Shown piece by piece: positions 1 to 8,098 of a DNA stretch of 39,352 bases. The notes below the pieces were generated by a model. The model was given only the letters and a program-made list of their open reading frames with translations, was not told the DNA's origin and ran no database searches. The DNA comes from Paenirhodobacter populi. Its GTDB lineage: Bacteria; Pseudomonadota; Alphaproteobacteria; Rhodobacterales; Rhodobacteraceae. The translations under genes were made by a program, and so were the position numbers. How positions within the stretch are numbered: position 1 is the stretch's first letter; each line of letters begins with the position of its first letter. The stretch covers positions 1 to 39,352 of the forward strand of contig NZ_SAUZ01000034.1 in the NCBI RefSeq assembly GCF_004022215.1, in the 5' to 3' direction.

Positions 1-139
1 ATGTGAGCTTGAGCGCGCAGGTCTTTGACACGCGTTCCAACGGGGACCGGACCCGAGATCCGAAAAGTCAGAAGGAGAAAAGCCAATGATCCAATGAAAG
101 CCGCTTGATCCAATCCTCCTCATGTGAGCCGTTCGTCAA

Positions 140-694
140 GCGCCAGATCCTGCATCCGGTTGCGTCCTGAACATCGAAACCACGTCTGGTCTTATGACTT
201 CGTTCATTGCCGCACTGATGATGGCAGGGTGTTTCGGACGCTGAACATCCTCGACGCGTTCAGCCACGAATGCCTGACGATCAGGGTGCGGCGCAAGCTG
301 AACGCGACAGACGTGATCGATGCACTGACCGACCTGTTCATCTTGCGTGGCGTGCCGGCTTTCATCCGCTCCGACAATGGACCGGAGTTCATTGCCCTGG
401 CCATCCGGGATTGGATCGGCGCTGTCGGCGCCCGGACAGTTTATCGAGCCCGGCTCACCCTGGGAGAATGGCTATTGCGAGAGCTTCAACGCCCGCTTTC
501 GCGACGAACTGCTGAATGGGGAGGTCTTCTACAGCCTCCGCGAGGCACAGATCCTGATCGAGCAAGGGAGAAGGCATGACAACACGACCGCGCCTTGGGC
601 TATCGCCTGCCGGCCCCAGAAAGCCTCGTCCAGATGGACCAAAGGTCGATTATGCACTAACTTTCAAACTGGACCACTCAACTGGGGCTGATCA
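140..694 (+). pseudogene. IS3-family transposase orfB fragment, frameshifted
   Basis: This is the C-terminal (rve integrase) part of an IS3-family OrfB. The catalytic triad can be followed: an Asp in WSYDFVHC, an Asp in RSDNGPEF and a Glu in ENGYCESFNARFRDELL. The reading frame changes near 440 and again near 590, where LGYRLPAPES appears in the third frame, so the gene cannot make an intact protein. Homology starts at about position 145 (SCIRLRPEHRNH), so the 5' part is missing or lies in unrelated sequence. The right end, around 669-694 (GGACCACTCAACTGGGGCTG), resembles IS3-type termini and abuts an IS110 fragment, suggesting insertion into that older element. Confidence 0.85.
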
Positions 695-696
695 GT

Positions 697-852
697 GCCG
701 GCAGGATCTCTATAGTCCTCGTTCCGCGCGAGCATCGCCCAGATCATGCGCGCCATCTTGTTGGCGAGCGCGATCGCAACCAGCATGCGCGGCTTCCGCG
801 CGAGCATGCGGCTGCCCCTTTCGCCAGAACCGTGATGTCGCCCGAGACTCAA
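697..852 (-). pseudogene. IS110-family transposase C-terminal fragment
   Basis: The minus strand encodes the end of an IS110/IS1111-type transposase: RMLARKPRMLVAIALANKMARMIWAMLARNEDYRDP, the ALANK-MAR helix typical of the Transposase_20 C-terminus. Nothing of the N-terminal DEDD domain is present. The fragment is cut at the right end of the IS3 remnant next to it, so it is probably the older of the two insertions. Confidence 0.75.
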
Positions 853-1137
853 GAGGCATTAGCTCGCAATCACGATTTTGCTCTGGCTTTGCTGGGCACA
901 ACAAAGGTGAAAACTCGTTGGCGACCAGCATAACGTCATATCGACTTTTGAACGGCAGCCATACAAGGTTTGCGCCACTGAAGGATATATTATAACATAA
1001 ATACTGACTATAGAAATTCGTTTGGTGTAGATTTCATTTTTTGAAGCTGCTTCTTCGTTTCACGTCAGGCGCCTACAGACCCGCCATGAAGCCGGATCAG
1101 CGTCCGGTTCGCGACAGAAAGGAAGCTCATTTCGCTT

Positions 1138-1155
1138 TTGTGACCGCGGTCACAA
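1138..1155. promoter_or_regulatory. Perfect 18-bp palindrome, CRP-like operator
   Basis: TTGTGACCGCGGTCACAA is a perfect palindrome and contains TGTGA-N6-TCACA, the consensus half-site arrangement of CRP/FNR-family regulators. A LacI-type operator (central CG) is an alternative. Confidence 0.55.
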
Positions 1156-1249
1156 TCTGGCAACGCAGGTCATCTTGGCGCCGTCGCCACCACGAAAAGT
1201 CCCGTGCCTGACAATCTGTGATCGACCTGCCTGTTGCCCATTACATGTT

Positions 1250-1265
1250 TGTGGCCGCGGCCACA
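1250..1265. promoter_or_regulatory. Second related 16-bp palindrome
   Basis: TGTGGCCGCGGCCACA is a perfect palindrome matching the 1138-1155 site except for the symmetrical A/G change in each half-site. The centres are 111 bp apart, close to a whole number of helical turns, as for paired operators bound by one regulator. Confidence 0.45.
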
Positions 1266-1481
1266 GCTGCTCTTCACAGTGTCTGCACGGGCGAGCCAAG
1301 GATGCGGGTGCTAGCTTCGCATATACTAAATTTATTATAAATATCATATAGATATGTGAATTATGCTTGACCCCTTGGCACGATAGAGCTAAGTATCCGT
1401 TATGATGAAAGCTGTCCTTGTCACGCACGGCCAGCCATGGCAGCGACCGAGCGGTGGTGGCAGGTTAGCCAAAAAATTTGA

Positions 1482-2147
1482 TCAAATATCGGCGTATTCG
1501 ATACCAATTGCCTTGCCAATATCCCGGATTTCGTCCTCGACCGAGGGGGCTCTGATCGGCCGGGCAGGGGCCGTCTCCTCGAGGGCATCACTGCAACGGT
1601 CCCCGAAGAGGATCAGCGCAAACTCCGGGCCTGCCTGATAGGACGTGTAATAGATGCCCGCTGCCCAAGGGATGTATGCGTGGATAGCCTCGGCCCAGGC
1701 ACGCGTGGTTTGATAGTGCAGCGTGCCGCCGGCAAGAAGCGCATTCCCGATAAGTCCGATCGCGCGTTGTCCGAAAGCGGTCAGGTCAACGAGATCAAGC
1801 GCACGACGGCTTCGGACCACGGAATGCTGGTAGCTCTGATAGTCTTGCGGAGACACCACCGTGAGGGCTGACGGATCCGAAACCGCGTCCGGTGCGCGCA
1901 GGATGATTTCACAGGCGGCGCATTTGAAACTCTCCGCCGCGTAGATAGTGGGTATGATCTTTCCGTGCAGATCCTTGATCGGAGAGAACCGGGCACTTCC
2001 AAGGTTCGTGCCGTTGAACTCACAAGGCCCATGAGCCTGATTGTGGATCCGGTGCAGCTCTGCGCCGGATGGCAACTGAGTGCGCATTGGGTCCCGAAAG
2101 TTCTCAGGAGCCGGGTCGGCCAGCTCCATCTCGATCCGTGACGACAT
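1482..2147 (-). CDS. RES-domain toxin
   Basis: A 221-residue protein of the RES family, toxins that degrade NAD+ in RES-Xre (MbcT/ParT-type) toxin-antitoxin systems. The family pattern is visible: an N-terminal Arg in LHRIHNQAHGP, a Gly/Arg-Phe block (GSARFSPI), then TIYAAES followed by an acidic helix (CAACEIIL), and a C-terminal segment with conserved aromatic and acidic residues. The start codon overlaps the stop of the upstream gene by one base (TGATG), so the two are translationally coupled, as expected for antitoxin then toxin. Size is near the family's usual 150-230 residues and no truncation is seen. That it is active is inferred from the intact frame. Confidence 0.8.
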   Translation of the reverse strand: MSSRIEMELADPAPENFRDPMRTQLPSGAELHRIHNQAHGPCEFNGTNLGSARFSPIKDLHGKIIPTIYAAESFKCAACEIILRAPDAVSDPSALTVVSPQDYQSYQHSVVRSRRALDLVDLTAFGQRAIGLIGNALLAGGTLHYQTTRAWAEAIHAYIPWAAGIYYTSYQAGPEFALILFGDRCSDALEETAPARPIRAPSVEDEIRDIGKAIGIEYADI

Positions 2148-2854
2148 CAGCCGTGCGTTTCCGGCTCTATAGCTCGGCGGAACGCATCGAGGATCTCTTC
2201 ATCTGCCCGTCCCAGAAGCTCTGCGGGCGGGCGCCCGAAATCCGCATGCGCACGGCTGAGCCAGTAGCAGACACGCATATTGCTCCAATGCGTCGGTCGT
2301 AGACGGTTGATCTCGCTGATAACCGGATAGATCCGCCCGCCGTCCACATCGAACTGAAAGAGCGGATAGAAGGGCCTGCCGTCGCGGTCGATACGGATCA
2401 GTTCACCGCGGTCTTCCTTGCGGCGGAGCGTGGCAGAGGGGTTGGATCTGGAAAGGCCAAGCAGCTCGCAGGCCTCCCCTTGGTCCGCCATGTCCAACGT
2501 GGCAAGAAACTGTTCCTGGACCCTGACACGGTTCAGCGCTGTCTTGACCGCAAGGTTGCGTCCGGAAGGAAGCTCATCGCGGATCATCCTTCGATAGCTG
2601 TCGGCCAGCGTTCTGATTTCGGCGGAAAGCGCAGCTTCGACCACTTCCGCGTAATGCTCTACGCTGGGGCGCTCTGCAGCGTGAGCCTCACCCTGCAGAT
2701 CCCCGACAAGCACCAGAACCATGCCGCTTTCAGTGGCAAGGGCCTGCAACCGGTCATGGCTCACAAGACGCCGTGGACCTGGCCGACCCGGTCTGCCCGT
2801 CATCTCGGCGATGATCGTTGCGACGTCTTCGTTCGTCTGCAGGAGAAATTGCAT
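2147..2854 (-). CDS. Putative antitoxin partner of the RES toxin
   Basis: A 235-residue protein directly upstream of the RES gene and coupled to it by a TGATG overlap. The C-terminal 45 residues (MRVCYWLSRAHADFGRPPAELLGRADEEILDAF...) resemble the toxin-binding MbcA/ParS/Xre C-terminal domain (DUF2384): short amphipathic helices with a PAELL turn. The protein is longer than the usual RES antitoxins (about 130-160 residues). The extra N-terminal part includes a charged region (RRLVSHDRLQALATE...) and a segment SRSNPSATLRRKEDRGELI that may form a helix-turn-helix. The start is placed at MQFLLQTNEDV; an upstream in-frame Met exists but lies in the promoter region. Position and coupling argue strongly for an antitoxin; homology evidence is moderate. 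Confidence 0.6.
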   Translation of the reverse strand: MQFLLQTNEDVATIIAEMTGRPGRPGPRRLVSHDRLQALATESGMVLVLVGDLQGEAHAAERPSVEHYAEVVEAALSAEIRTLADSYRRMIRDELPSGRNLAVKTALNRVRVQEQFLATLDMADQGEACELLGLSRSNPSATLRRKEDRGELIRIDRDGRPFYPLFQFDVDGGRIYPVISEINRLRPTHWSNMRVCYWLSRAHADFGRPPAELLGRADEEILDAFRRAIEPETHG

Positions 2855-2865
2855 GGAACTGCTAC

Positions 2866-2890
2866 CTAGGATATATCTAGAGGATACATA
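2866..2890 (-). promoter_or_regulatory. Candidate operator of the RES TA operon
   Basis: Just upstream of the antitoxin start lies an AT-rich imperfect palindrome, CTAGGATATATCTAG, next to a second copy of the half-motif TATCCT. It sits where an autoregulatory antitoxin would bind. The assignment is by position and symmetry only. Confidence 0.35.
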
Positions 2891-3138
2891 GCAAATATAG
2901 CTCACGATTCCAAAATTGCAAGGCCAACCCTCAGCGCGGATGCACACGGGTGTAATTCACGGCCAGGCAAATCTGTCCTGGATATCGGCGGCGGCGCCCT
3001 CACATCTCAACGAACGTGTATCCGCCCTGACGTCGACGGCCCCGGCTCCGCGGGCTTGGGCTCTACGCGGCGCCGATATCAGTTCCTCCACCAACAACCC
3101 GGTCTGCGCCTCCGCTAGCAGCAGGACGACGCAGGCTT
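2891..3138 (-). other. Unassigned segment, possible gene remnant
   Basis: The minus strand carries an open frame of about 55 codons after the IS66 fragment (LLAEAQTGLLVEELISAPRRAQ ... DIQDRFAWP, then stop near 2966). It has no start codon and no recognisable domain. It may be the tail of a gene destroyed by the IS66 insertion, or chance. Confidence 0.25.
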
Positions 3139-3447
3139 GATCCGGTCGAGCGCCTCGCGGGCGATCTCGGATTTGGTAGACTGCCAGACATCATGGAAGT
3201 CACGGCGTAAATGCGCCCAGCAGGCAGCCTCGCGGAATCGAGCCGGGCTGCCGTCCGGCTCGGGGAGGTAGAGCTTGGCATAGCCTTTGTAGCCATCGGC
3301 TTGGAGGATGCCGCCGGACCGTCGCAGATGATGGCGGACATGTTCTTCCTTCCAGTCCGGCGCGAACTGGTAGGTGACGCCCGGCGGCGCCGCGCCGGAC
3401 CAGGGTCGTTGATCGCGGACATAGGCCCAGGTCCGGCCCTTCTTCAC
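3139..3447 (-). pseudogene. IS66-family transposase (TnpC) central fragment
   Basis: Minus-strand frame KKGRTWAYVRDQRPWSGAAPPGVTYQFAPDW ... GILQADGYKGYAKLY ... ACWAHLRRDFHDV is the DDE_Tnp_IS66 core, including the LQADGY aspartate and the CWAHLRRDF motif. It lacks the N-terminal zinc-finger part and the C-terminus, and ends at EALDRI before unrelated sequence. Confidence 0.85.
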
Positions 3448-3454
3448 GCCCTTG

Positions 3455-3577
3455 CTAGTGGAGCAGCATCTCAATCCGTGTCTCGGTCAGGGTCACGACA
3501 ATTTCCTCGAGTACGGTGCGCAGGATGCGCTTCCTGGTTTCTGCGGTGGTGCCGGGATACGACCAAGCCGCCTCGAG
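3455..3577 (-). pseudogene. Serine-recombinase C-terminal fragment inside IS66 debris
   Basis: The minus strand reads LEAAWSYPGTTAETRKRILRTVLEEIVVTLTETRIEMLLH then a stop. The pattern (L-x-x-W-x-x-P-x-x-x-x-x-x-RKRILR-x-V-x-EEIVV ... LLHWQGG) is the C-terminal region of large serine recombinases with a zinc-ribbon domain. It is fused in frame to the IS66 piece at 3578-3698 (HLPRERVIVGAD), forming a mosaic of two mobile-element genes. Confidence 0.65.
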
Positions 3578-3698
3578 GTCGGCCCCAACGATCACTCGCT
3601 CCCGCGGCAGATGCTCGGGGAATGACTTCTTGATCGGCTTGCGCCGCTCGAAGCCGGCGACCTTTGTCGTCTTCTCCGCAGTCTGCTCGGCCCGGATT
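3578..3698 (-). pseudogene. IS66-family transposase N-terminal fragment
   Basis: Minus-strand residues AEQTAEKTTKVAGFERRKPIKKSFPEHLPRERV match the zinc-finger-proximal part of IS66 TnpC, where the RKP...LPEHLPRERV segment is characteristic. The frame continues without a stop into the recombinase fragment at 3455-3577, and the zinc-binding cysteines that should follow are lost. Confidence 0.7.
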
Positions 3699-3798
3699 CA
3701 TGGACTGCTCGCTGGTATCCTGGCGATTGGAATACGAGCCGGCGGGAAAGCTGGCGGTTGCCGCGATCCGAAAATCGATGAGCGCCTGACAAGCCGTA

Positions 3799-4497
3799 TC
3801 AATCCGTCGCGGCGGTCACGCTGGCTCGTTCCGTCCGCATGACAAAGAGATACGCTCCGCCCGCAAGCAGGAGAGACGCCAGCATCAGGCCCGCCATGTT
3901 GAGCGCCGGATTTCCCGTTGGTTCAAGCGCGGCAACGAGGGCGCTTGCTATTGCGCCGAAAAGCATCTGGATGCAGCGCATGACGCCGGATGCGGAGCCT
4001 GCGACATGCCCCAGCTTGTGAAGCGCCTCATGGTTGGCGCTCGGCGTGATGAGACCGAAGCAGAAGATGACGATGGCGACCAGCGGCGCGATGATAAAGG
4101 CGCTGACGATCCCGGCGTAGACCAGCGCGAACAGCAGGCCGGCGCTGCTCCCCATGGCGGCAAGGCCAGAATTGATGATCCTGTGCGAAGGGACCTGTTT
4201 TCGGCTGAGGCGGCTGCTGAGAAGCGAGCCGAAGAGGATGCCGCATGATGTGACCGCGAAGATCAACGAAAAGGCCGTTTCCGATAGTTTCAATTCGCCC
4301 ATCAGCATGGAAGCGGAGCCGGAGATATAGCTGAACATGCAGGCAAAGCCGAACGAATAGACGAGAGTGAAACCGATGAATCTCTTGTCGGAAAGAACCG
4401 TGACATAGCTCGCGGCGAGCGGCCCGGGCGCCAGCGACCTCCGCTTTTTCTCCGGAAGAGACTCGGCAAAGCCAATGAAAGTGACGATGAATAGCAT
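3799..4497 (-). pseudogene. MFS drug-resistance transporter, C-terminal half
   Basis: A 232-residue fragment matching the second half of a Bcr/CflA-type major facilitator exporter: the end of TM6 (MLFIVTFIGFAESLPEKKR), the cytoplasmic loop, and TM7-12 (e.g. FTLVYSFGFACMFSYISGSASMLM, LLFALVYAGIVSAFIIAPLVAIVIF, LMLASLLLAGGAYLFVM). Family members have about 400 residues and 12 TM helices, so TM1-5 and most of TM6 are absent. The break coincides with the IS3 orfA/orfB remnant at 4504. The remaining frame is intact, suggesting a recent disruption; a functional transporter is unlikely. Confidence 0.8.
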
Positions 4498-4503
4498 AGG
4501 GAG

Positions 4504-4755
4504 CTGACGCTGGAGAACGATCCTCCGCAGGACTTACGCGGCCCCACAGGGGCCACGGTTCCTGCTACGATGTCCGGCGCGCTCGGCAAGGCAGGTCTGT
4601 TGCCATGCGCAAAAAGATGATCGATCCCACAGCCAAGCTGAGCCTCAGCCGTCAGACCGTCGTGCCGGGGATCAGCCGGGGGGCCTTCTATTACAAGCCC
4701 TCGCCCTGTGTCAGGTGCCGATCTGAGGCTGATGGCCGCATTGAGGGCCTGAATG
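4504..4755 (+). pseudogene. IS3-family orfA tail and orfB N-terminal fragment
   Basis: The plus strand carries LTLENDP (orfA end, LxxENDFL-type) followed by an orfB start MRKKMIDPTAKLSLSRQTVVPGISRGAFYYKP, the HTH_21-like N-terminus of IS3-type OrfB. A frameshift follows: ADLRLMAALRALN appears in another frame. Homology ends near 4755, where IS110 sequence on the opposite strand begins. This element removed the 5' half of the MFS gene. Confidence 0.75.
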
Positions 4756-4995
4756 TCGGTTCGAAAGTCGGCGCCATCGATCCACATCCGGTGCAAGATT
4801 CACCGCGATGCGTCGAGCAATCGCTACCATGGCCCGCTTGGCACCACGGCGCCGTGCAAGCTGGGCCCCCATGTTCTCAGCCGAGCGAAGGCAACCACGG
4901 TCATGGAACGCGGTATTTGCATTGCGCCGGAGCTTTGGATGCCGGACCGCGCGATGAATTCCATCTTCAGGGTGATCCACAGCAAGGCGTCGTCT
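4752..4995 (-). pseudogene. IS110-family transposase C-terminal fragment, frameshifted
   Basis: Minus-strand pieces in different frames give LARRRGAKRAMVAIARRIAV and then HRMWIDGADFR. Together they match the IS110 C-terminus (ARRRGMKRAIVAxARRLAVIxHRMWVDGTxFR). One frameshift separates the two, and the N-terminal catalytic domain is absent. Confidence 0.65.
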
Positions 4996-4999
4996 TGAT

Positions 5000-5020
5000 G
5001 CGCGTTCAGAGCAAACGCGC
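5000..5020 (-). terminator. Hairpin after the catabolic operon
   Basis: A perfect 7-bp stem (GCGCGTT / AACGCGC) with a 7-nt loop begins four bases past the stop codon of the last operon gene, reading on the minus strand. No U-run follows, so it may be Rho-assisted or a 3'-end stabiliser. Confidence 0.5.
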
Positions 5021-5023
5021 CTT

Positions 5024-6157
5024 CTACCGAATTTCGTTTGCGCCATTCGACCAGTCCCCACTGTCCAGAAAGCGCTCGATCATCGCCCGCCAGGGGGCGA
5101 TGTCAAAACCGTTCGCAGCCAGCCAGTCGGGGTTGTAATAGGTCTGTGCGTAACGGTCACCGCTGTCACAGACAAGCGTGACGAGAGATCCCTCGCGCCC
5201 TTCATGCATCATATTCGCGGCAACCCAGAGAAGGCCGAAGAAATTCGTCCCCGTCGACCCTCCGACCCGGCGGAAGAGCCGATCTGAGAGCACGTGCATC
5301 GCCGCGATGGAGGCCGCGTCGGGGACTCGGATCATGTGATCGATCACGCCGGGGATGAAGGATGGCTCCACCCTGGGGCGACCGATCCCCTCGATCCTGC
5401 TTCCTGGCGCGGTGACGTCGAGATCGCCCTCGCACCAGGCTGGGTAGAAGGCGGAGCCTTCGACATCGACGACACAGAGCCGGGTGGCGAGGTTCTTGTA
5501 GCGGATATAGCGCCCGATTGTGGCCGAAGTGCCGCCGGTGCCCGCACTCATCACCACCCATTCGGGGACGGGATGTGCCTCGCCCCGCATCTGGGCGAAA
5601 ATGCTTTCGGCGATGTTGTTATTGCCCCGCCAATCGGTCGCGCGCTCGGCATTGGTGAACTGGTCGAGGTAATGCCCGCCAGTCTCTGTCGTCAGCCGAT
5701 CGGCGGTCTCATAGACTTCGCCCGCGTGATCAACGAAATGGCAGCGCCCGCCGAAGCGCTCGATCGCCTCGATCTTCGCGGTGCTGGTCGAGCGAGGCAT
5801 GACGGCGATGAAGGGCAGATCGAGGAGATGGGCGAAATAGGCCTCGGACACCGCGGTGGAGCCGGAGGAGGCTTCGATCAATTTGGTTCCCTGCCCGATC
5901 CGGCCATTGCAGATCCCGTAAAGAAACAGTGACCGCGCGAGCCGATGCTTGAGGCTGCCGGTCGGATGGGTGCTTTCGTCCTTCAGATAAACCGAAATCC
6001 CCTTCAACCCCTTGAAGACAGGATTGACGAGATGGGTATCGGCCGAGCGGCGCCCATCGCCTTCGAGAAGCGCGATGGCGCGCCGCGCCCAGTCGCGATT
6101 GCGGCATTCGGGCAGGCCCGTAAGACCCTGAAGGCGGGATGTCGTGTGATCTGCCAT
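5024..6157 (-). CDS. PLP-dependent L-cysteine desulfhydrase-like lyase (Cds1 family)
   Basis: A 377-residue fold-type II PLP enzyme of the cysteine synthase/cystathionine beta-synthase superfamily. The block RRSADTHL ... [25 protein letters not shown] (PLP lysine K70), the substrate loop [15 protein letters not shown], and [24 protein letters not shown] are diagnostic of the Cds1 (L-cysteine desulfhydrase) subgroup rather than CysK/CysM. The phosphate-binding AGTGGT motif is also present. Cds1 converts cysteine to pyruvate, ammonia and sulfide. It is the last cistron of the operon, 11 nt after gntR with an AGGGG ribosome site. In this setting it may cleave an amino acid released by the hydantoinase/peptidase genes upstream; the true substrate could be another beta-substituted alanine. 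Confidence 0.8.
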   Translation of the reverse strand: MADHTTSRLQGLTGLPECRNRDWARRAIALLEGDGRRSADTHLVNPVFKGLKGISVYLKDESTHPTGSLKHRLARSLFLYGICNGRIGQGTKLIEASSGSTAVSEAYFAHLLDLPFIAVMPRSTSTAKIEAIERFGGRCHFVDHAGEVYETADRLTTETGGHYLDQFTNAERATDWRGNNNIAESIFAQMRGEAHPVPEWVVMSAGTGGTSATIGRYIRYKNLATRLCVVDVEGSAFYPAWCEGDLDVTAPGSRIEGIGRPRVEPSFIPGVIDHMIRVPDAASIAAMHVLSDRLFRRVGGSTGTNFFGLLWVAANMMHEGREGSLVTLVCDSGDRYAQTYYNPDWLAANGFDIAPWRAMIERFLDSGDWSNGANEIR

Positions 6158-6168
6158 CGGTGAAGCCC

Positions 6169-6858
6169 CTAAGCCCTTGAATCGCGCATATATATCATCG
6201 CGTAACCCTCACGGATCGCAGCGGTGATCTGCTCGCGCCTGCATTCGATATGGGCGTGCAGAAGTTCGTAGGCCCGCGCTCCGTCACGCGCGGCAACGGC
6301 CTCGAGGATCTGCGCATGCTCGGCCTGGGTCTGCCGTCGGCGGTCGTTCTCCATCGCAACCCAGCGCACGAAACGGATGCGCGCATTGATGCGGCGCAAC
6401 GTATCGACCAGCGCTTCATTGCCCGAAAGGCCCGCCAGCATGAGATGGAAGGTCTCATCGAGCTGCACGAGTTCATAAAGGCCGCGCTCGGGATCTTCCC
6501 GGCGGCTGACATCGATAAAGGCGCGGATCGGATCGATCTGCGCGGGCGTGGCGCGCTGGATGGCGAGGCCGGTTCCCGCAATTTCGAGCTGAAGACGCAG
6601 CTCGTACAAATCAACGATCTCGTTCACCTCGAGCGCGCGACGATAGAAGCCCTTGCCGGGACGCGAATCGAGGAAGCCATCGGCCGTCAGGCGATTGAGT
6701 GCTTCCCGCAGCGGCGTGCGCGACACGTTGAGCCGCGCGGCGAGTTCGACCTCGTTGATCCGCTCGCCGGGCAGCATGTCGAACCGGATCGCCAGCTCGC
6801 GCAGCTCTTCATAGACACGCTCGACGCTGCTCGATGCGACGGCCTTGATCACCGACAT
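6169..6858 (-). CDS. GntR-family regulator with FCD ligand domain
   Basis: A 229-residue regulator. Residues about 8-70 form the winged HTH ([32 protein letters not shown]), and the rest is an all-helical FCD domain. The FCD metal/ligand residues are visible: Asp and His in LDETFHLML, His in [10 protein letters not shown] and His in [11 protein letters not shown]. The start is set at MSVIKAV, 4 nt after the M24 stop with GGAG upstream; longer starts would overlap the preceding gene. Its position inside the operon suggests autoregulated control by a pathway substrate. A matching palindrome (TCTGTATACAGA, the TGTATACA type seen for several FCD regulators) lies before the first operon gene. Confidence 0.85.
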   Translation of the reverse strand: MSVIKAVASSSVERVYEELRELAIRFDMLPGERINEVELAARLNVSRTPLREALNRLTADGFLDSRPGKGFYRRALEVNEIVDLYELRLQLEIAGTGLAIQRATPAQIDPIRAFIDVSRREDPERGLYELVQLDETFHLMLAGLSGNEALVDTLRRINARIRFVRWVAMENDRRRQTQAEHAQILEAVAARDGARAYELLHAHIECRREQITAAIREGYAMIYMRDSRA

Positions 6859-6862
6859 CCCC

Positions 6863-8098
6863 TTAAAGCTCCGCAAACAGGAAGTCGCGGGGCAGGGTCG
6901 TAAATTTCTCCGCCCCCGTTTCGGTGATAACGTAGCAGTCCTCGACCTGGAAGCCCCCGAGCCCCCGGATATAGAGCGGCGTTTCAAGCGCGATCACCAT
7001 GCCCGCCTCCAGTGGCCGGGTCTCCACCGGCGAAAGATAAGGCCCCTGCTCGCCCATGCCGAGGCCCATCGTATGGCCGATATGGCCGCGGGTATACCAA
7101 GGCAATCCATGCGCGCGCACGGCCTCGTGCCCGGCATGGAATACCTCGCACATCGGCGTGCCGGGGCGCAGAAGCGGCTCCGCCGCCGCCATTCCGGCGA
7201 TGACGGCATCGAGGAATTGACGCGCCTCGGACGAAGGCCGGCCGAAGGCAAGCGTGCGGCCGGTGTCGGAGCCGTAGCCATGAATCGAGGTCGCACAATC
7301 GAAGAACACCAGCTCCGCGCCCGTAACCCGCGCTCCCCCGGCGATGGTGGGCGAGATCGCCCCCCCGACCGAAGCCGTCACTCGGGTGCCGAGATATCCC
7401 CCCGTCCCGCGCGCAGCCGCGAAATCAGCGCAGGCCGCGTCATAGATCTGTTTCAATCCAGCCACGTCGCGACCACGCAATGGCGTCGCGGCCAGAATCC
7501 GAAGGCCATGTTCGGCCCCGAGCGTCGCCTCCTTGATACAGGCGATTTCCCACGGCGACTTATGGATGCGCAGATCGGTGAACACCGCTGCCGCTTCGAT
7601 CAGCCGCGCCGCGGGCAATGCGGTCGCAAGCTGCGCGAAGGTCGCGGCGCTGACGGCACCCATCTCGAGGCCGATCCGCCCGCGCTCAAGTCCGCGCGCC
7701 CTCAGCGCCTCGGCGATGCGCCGCATGTTCGCTCCGATGTCGTAGCGCGGGCTGGGTTTGGCGATGGTGGCCTGGGTGCCCGCACGGATCGCTTCGAGAT
7801 CGCCGATCTCAAGCCAGAGCGGAAAGGTCTCGATCTCGGTGATCCGGCTCGCGGCCGCGGCGGCATCGGCCATCCAGGCGGCAATCAGGATCATCGGCGG
7901 CTGCGCCGGATCGGCGGGGATCAGCGCGACCGAGGCGCCGGGAGCGTCGAAATAGTTCTGATATCCGGTGAGATAAAGGAAATTCGCGCCGCCGAAGGCC
8001 AGGATCGCGTCCAGCCCGGCGGCCTGCATCAGGCCGCGCAGCCGATCGAGGTCGCAGGGCCACTGCGCCGGAGAGACGGGAATGGGGGGTGGGGTCAT
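6863..8098 (-). CDS. M24-family metallopeptidase (creatinase/Xaa-Pro peptidase type)
   Basis: A 411-residue pita-bread enzyme with an N-terminal creatinase-like domain (about 20-150) and a C-terminal M24 domain. All five metal ligands can be assigned: Asp in LVFFDCA, Asp in GYGSDTGRT, His in RGHIGHTMG, Glu in VIALETP and Glu in FQVEDCYVI. Members hydrolyse Xaa-Pro peptides or C-N bonds of compounds such as creatine. ATG at 8098 overlaps the hyuB stop by one base (TGATG); a GTG one codon upstream is also possible. Placed between hyuB and gntR, it probably cleaves the linear amide or dipeptide product of the HyuAB step. The substrate is unknown. Confidence 0.8.
   Translation of the reverse strand: MTPPPIPVSPAQWPCDLDRLRGLMQAAGLDAILAFGGANFLYLTGYQNYFDAPGASVALIPADPAQPPMILIAAWMADAAAAASRITEIETFPLWLEIGDLEAIRAGTQATIAKPSPRYDIGANMRRIAEALRARGLERGRIGLEMGAVSAATFAQLATALPAARLIEAAAVFTDLRIHKSPWEIACIKEATLGAEHGLRILAATPLRGRDVAGLKQIYDAACADFAAARGTGGYLGTRVTASVGGAISPTIAGGARVTGAELVFFDCATSIHGYGSDTGRTLAFGRPSSEARQFLDAVIAGMAAAEPLLRPGTPMCEVFHAGHEAVRAHGLPWYTRGHIGHTMGLGMGEQGPYLSPVETRPLEAGMVIALETPLYIRGLGGFQVEDCYVITETGAEKFTTLPRDFLFAEL

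Larger units (their letters stand above)
860..1481. other. Gene-free stretch with two large palindromes
   Basis: No convincing coding frame is seen. The middle (about 985-1060 and 1315-1360) is AT-rich compared with the rest of the window. The notable content is two related perfect palindromes at 1138-1155 and 1250-1265. No gene lies close enough to be an obvious target; the RES/antitoxin pair to the right reads toward this region. Confidence 0.6.

Noticed and set aside
1150-1428. 92-codon minus-strand frame
   Set aside because: It runs through one of the palindromes and AT-rich sequence; no family resemblance.
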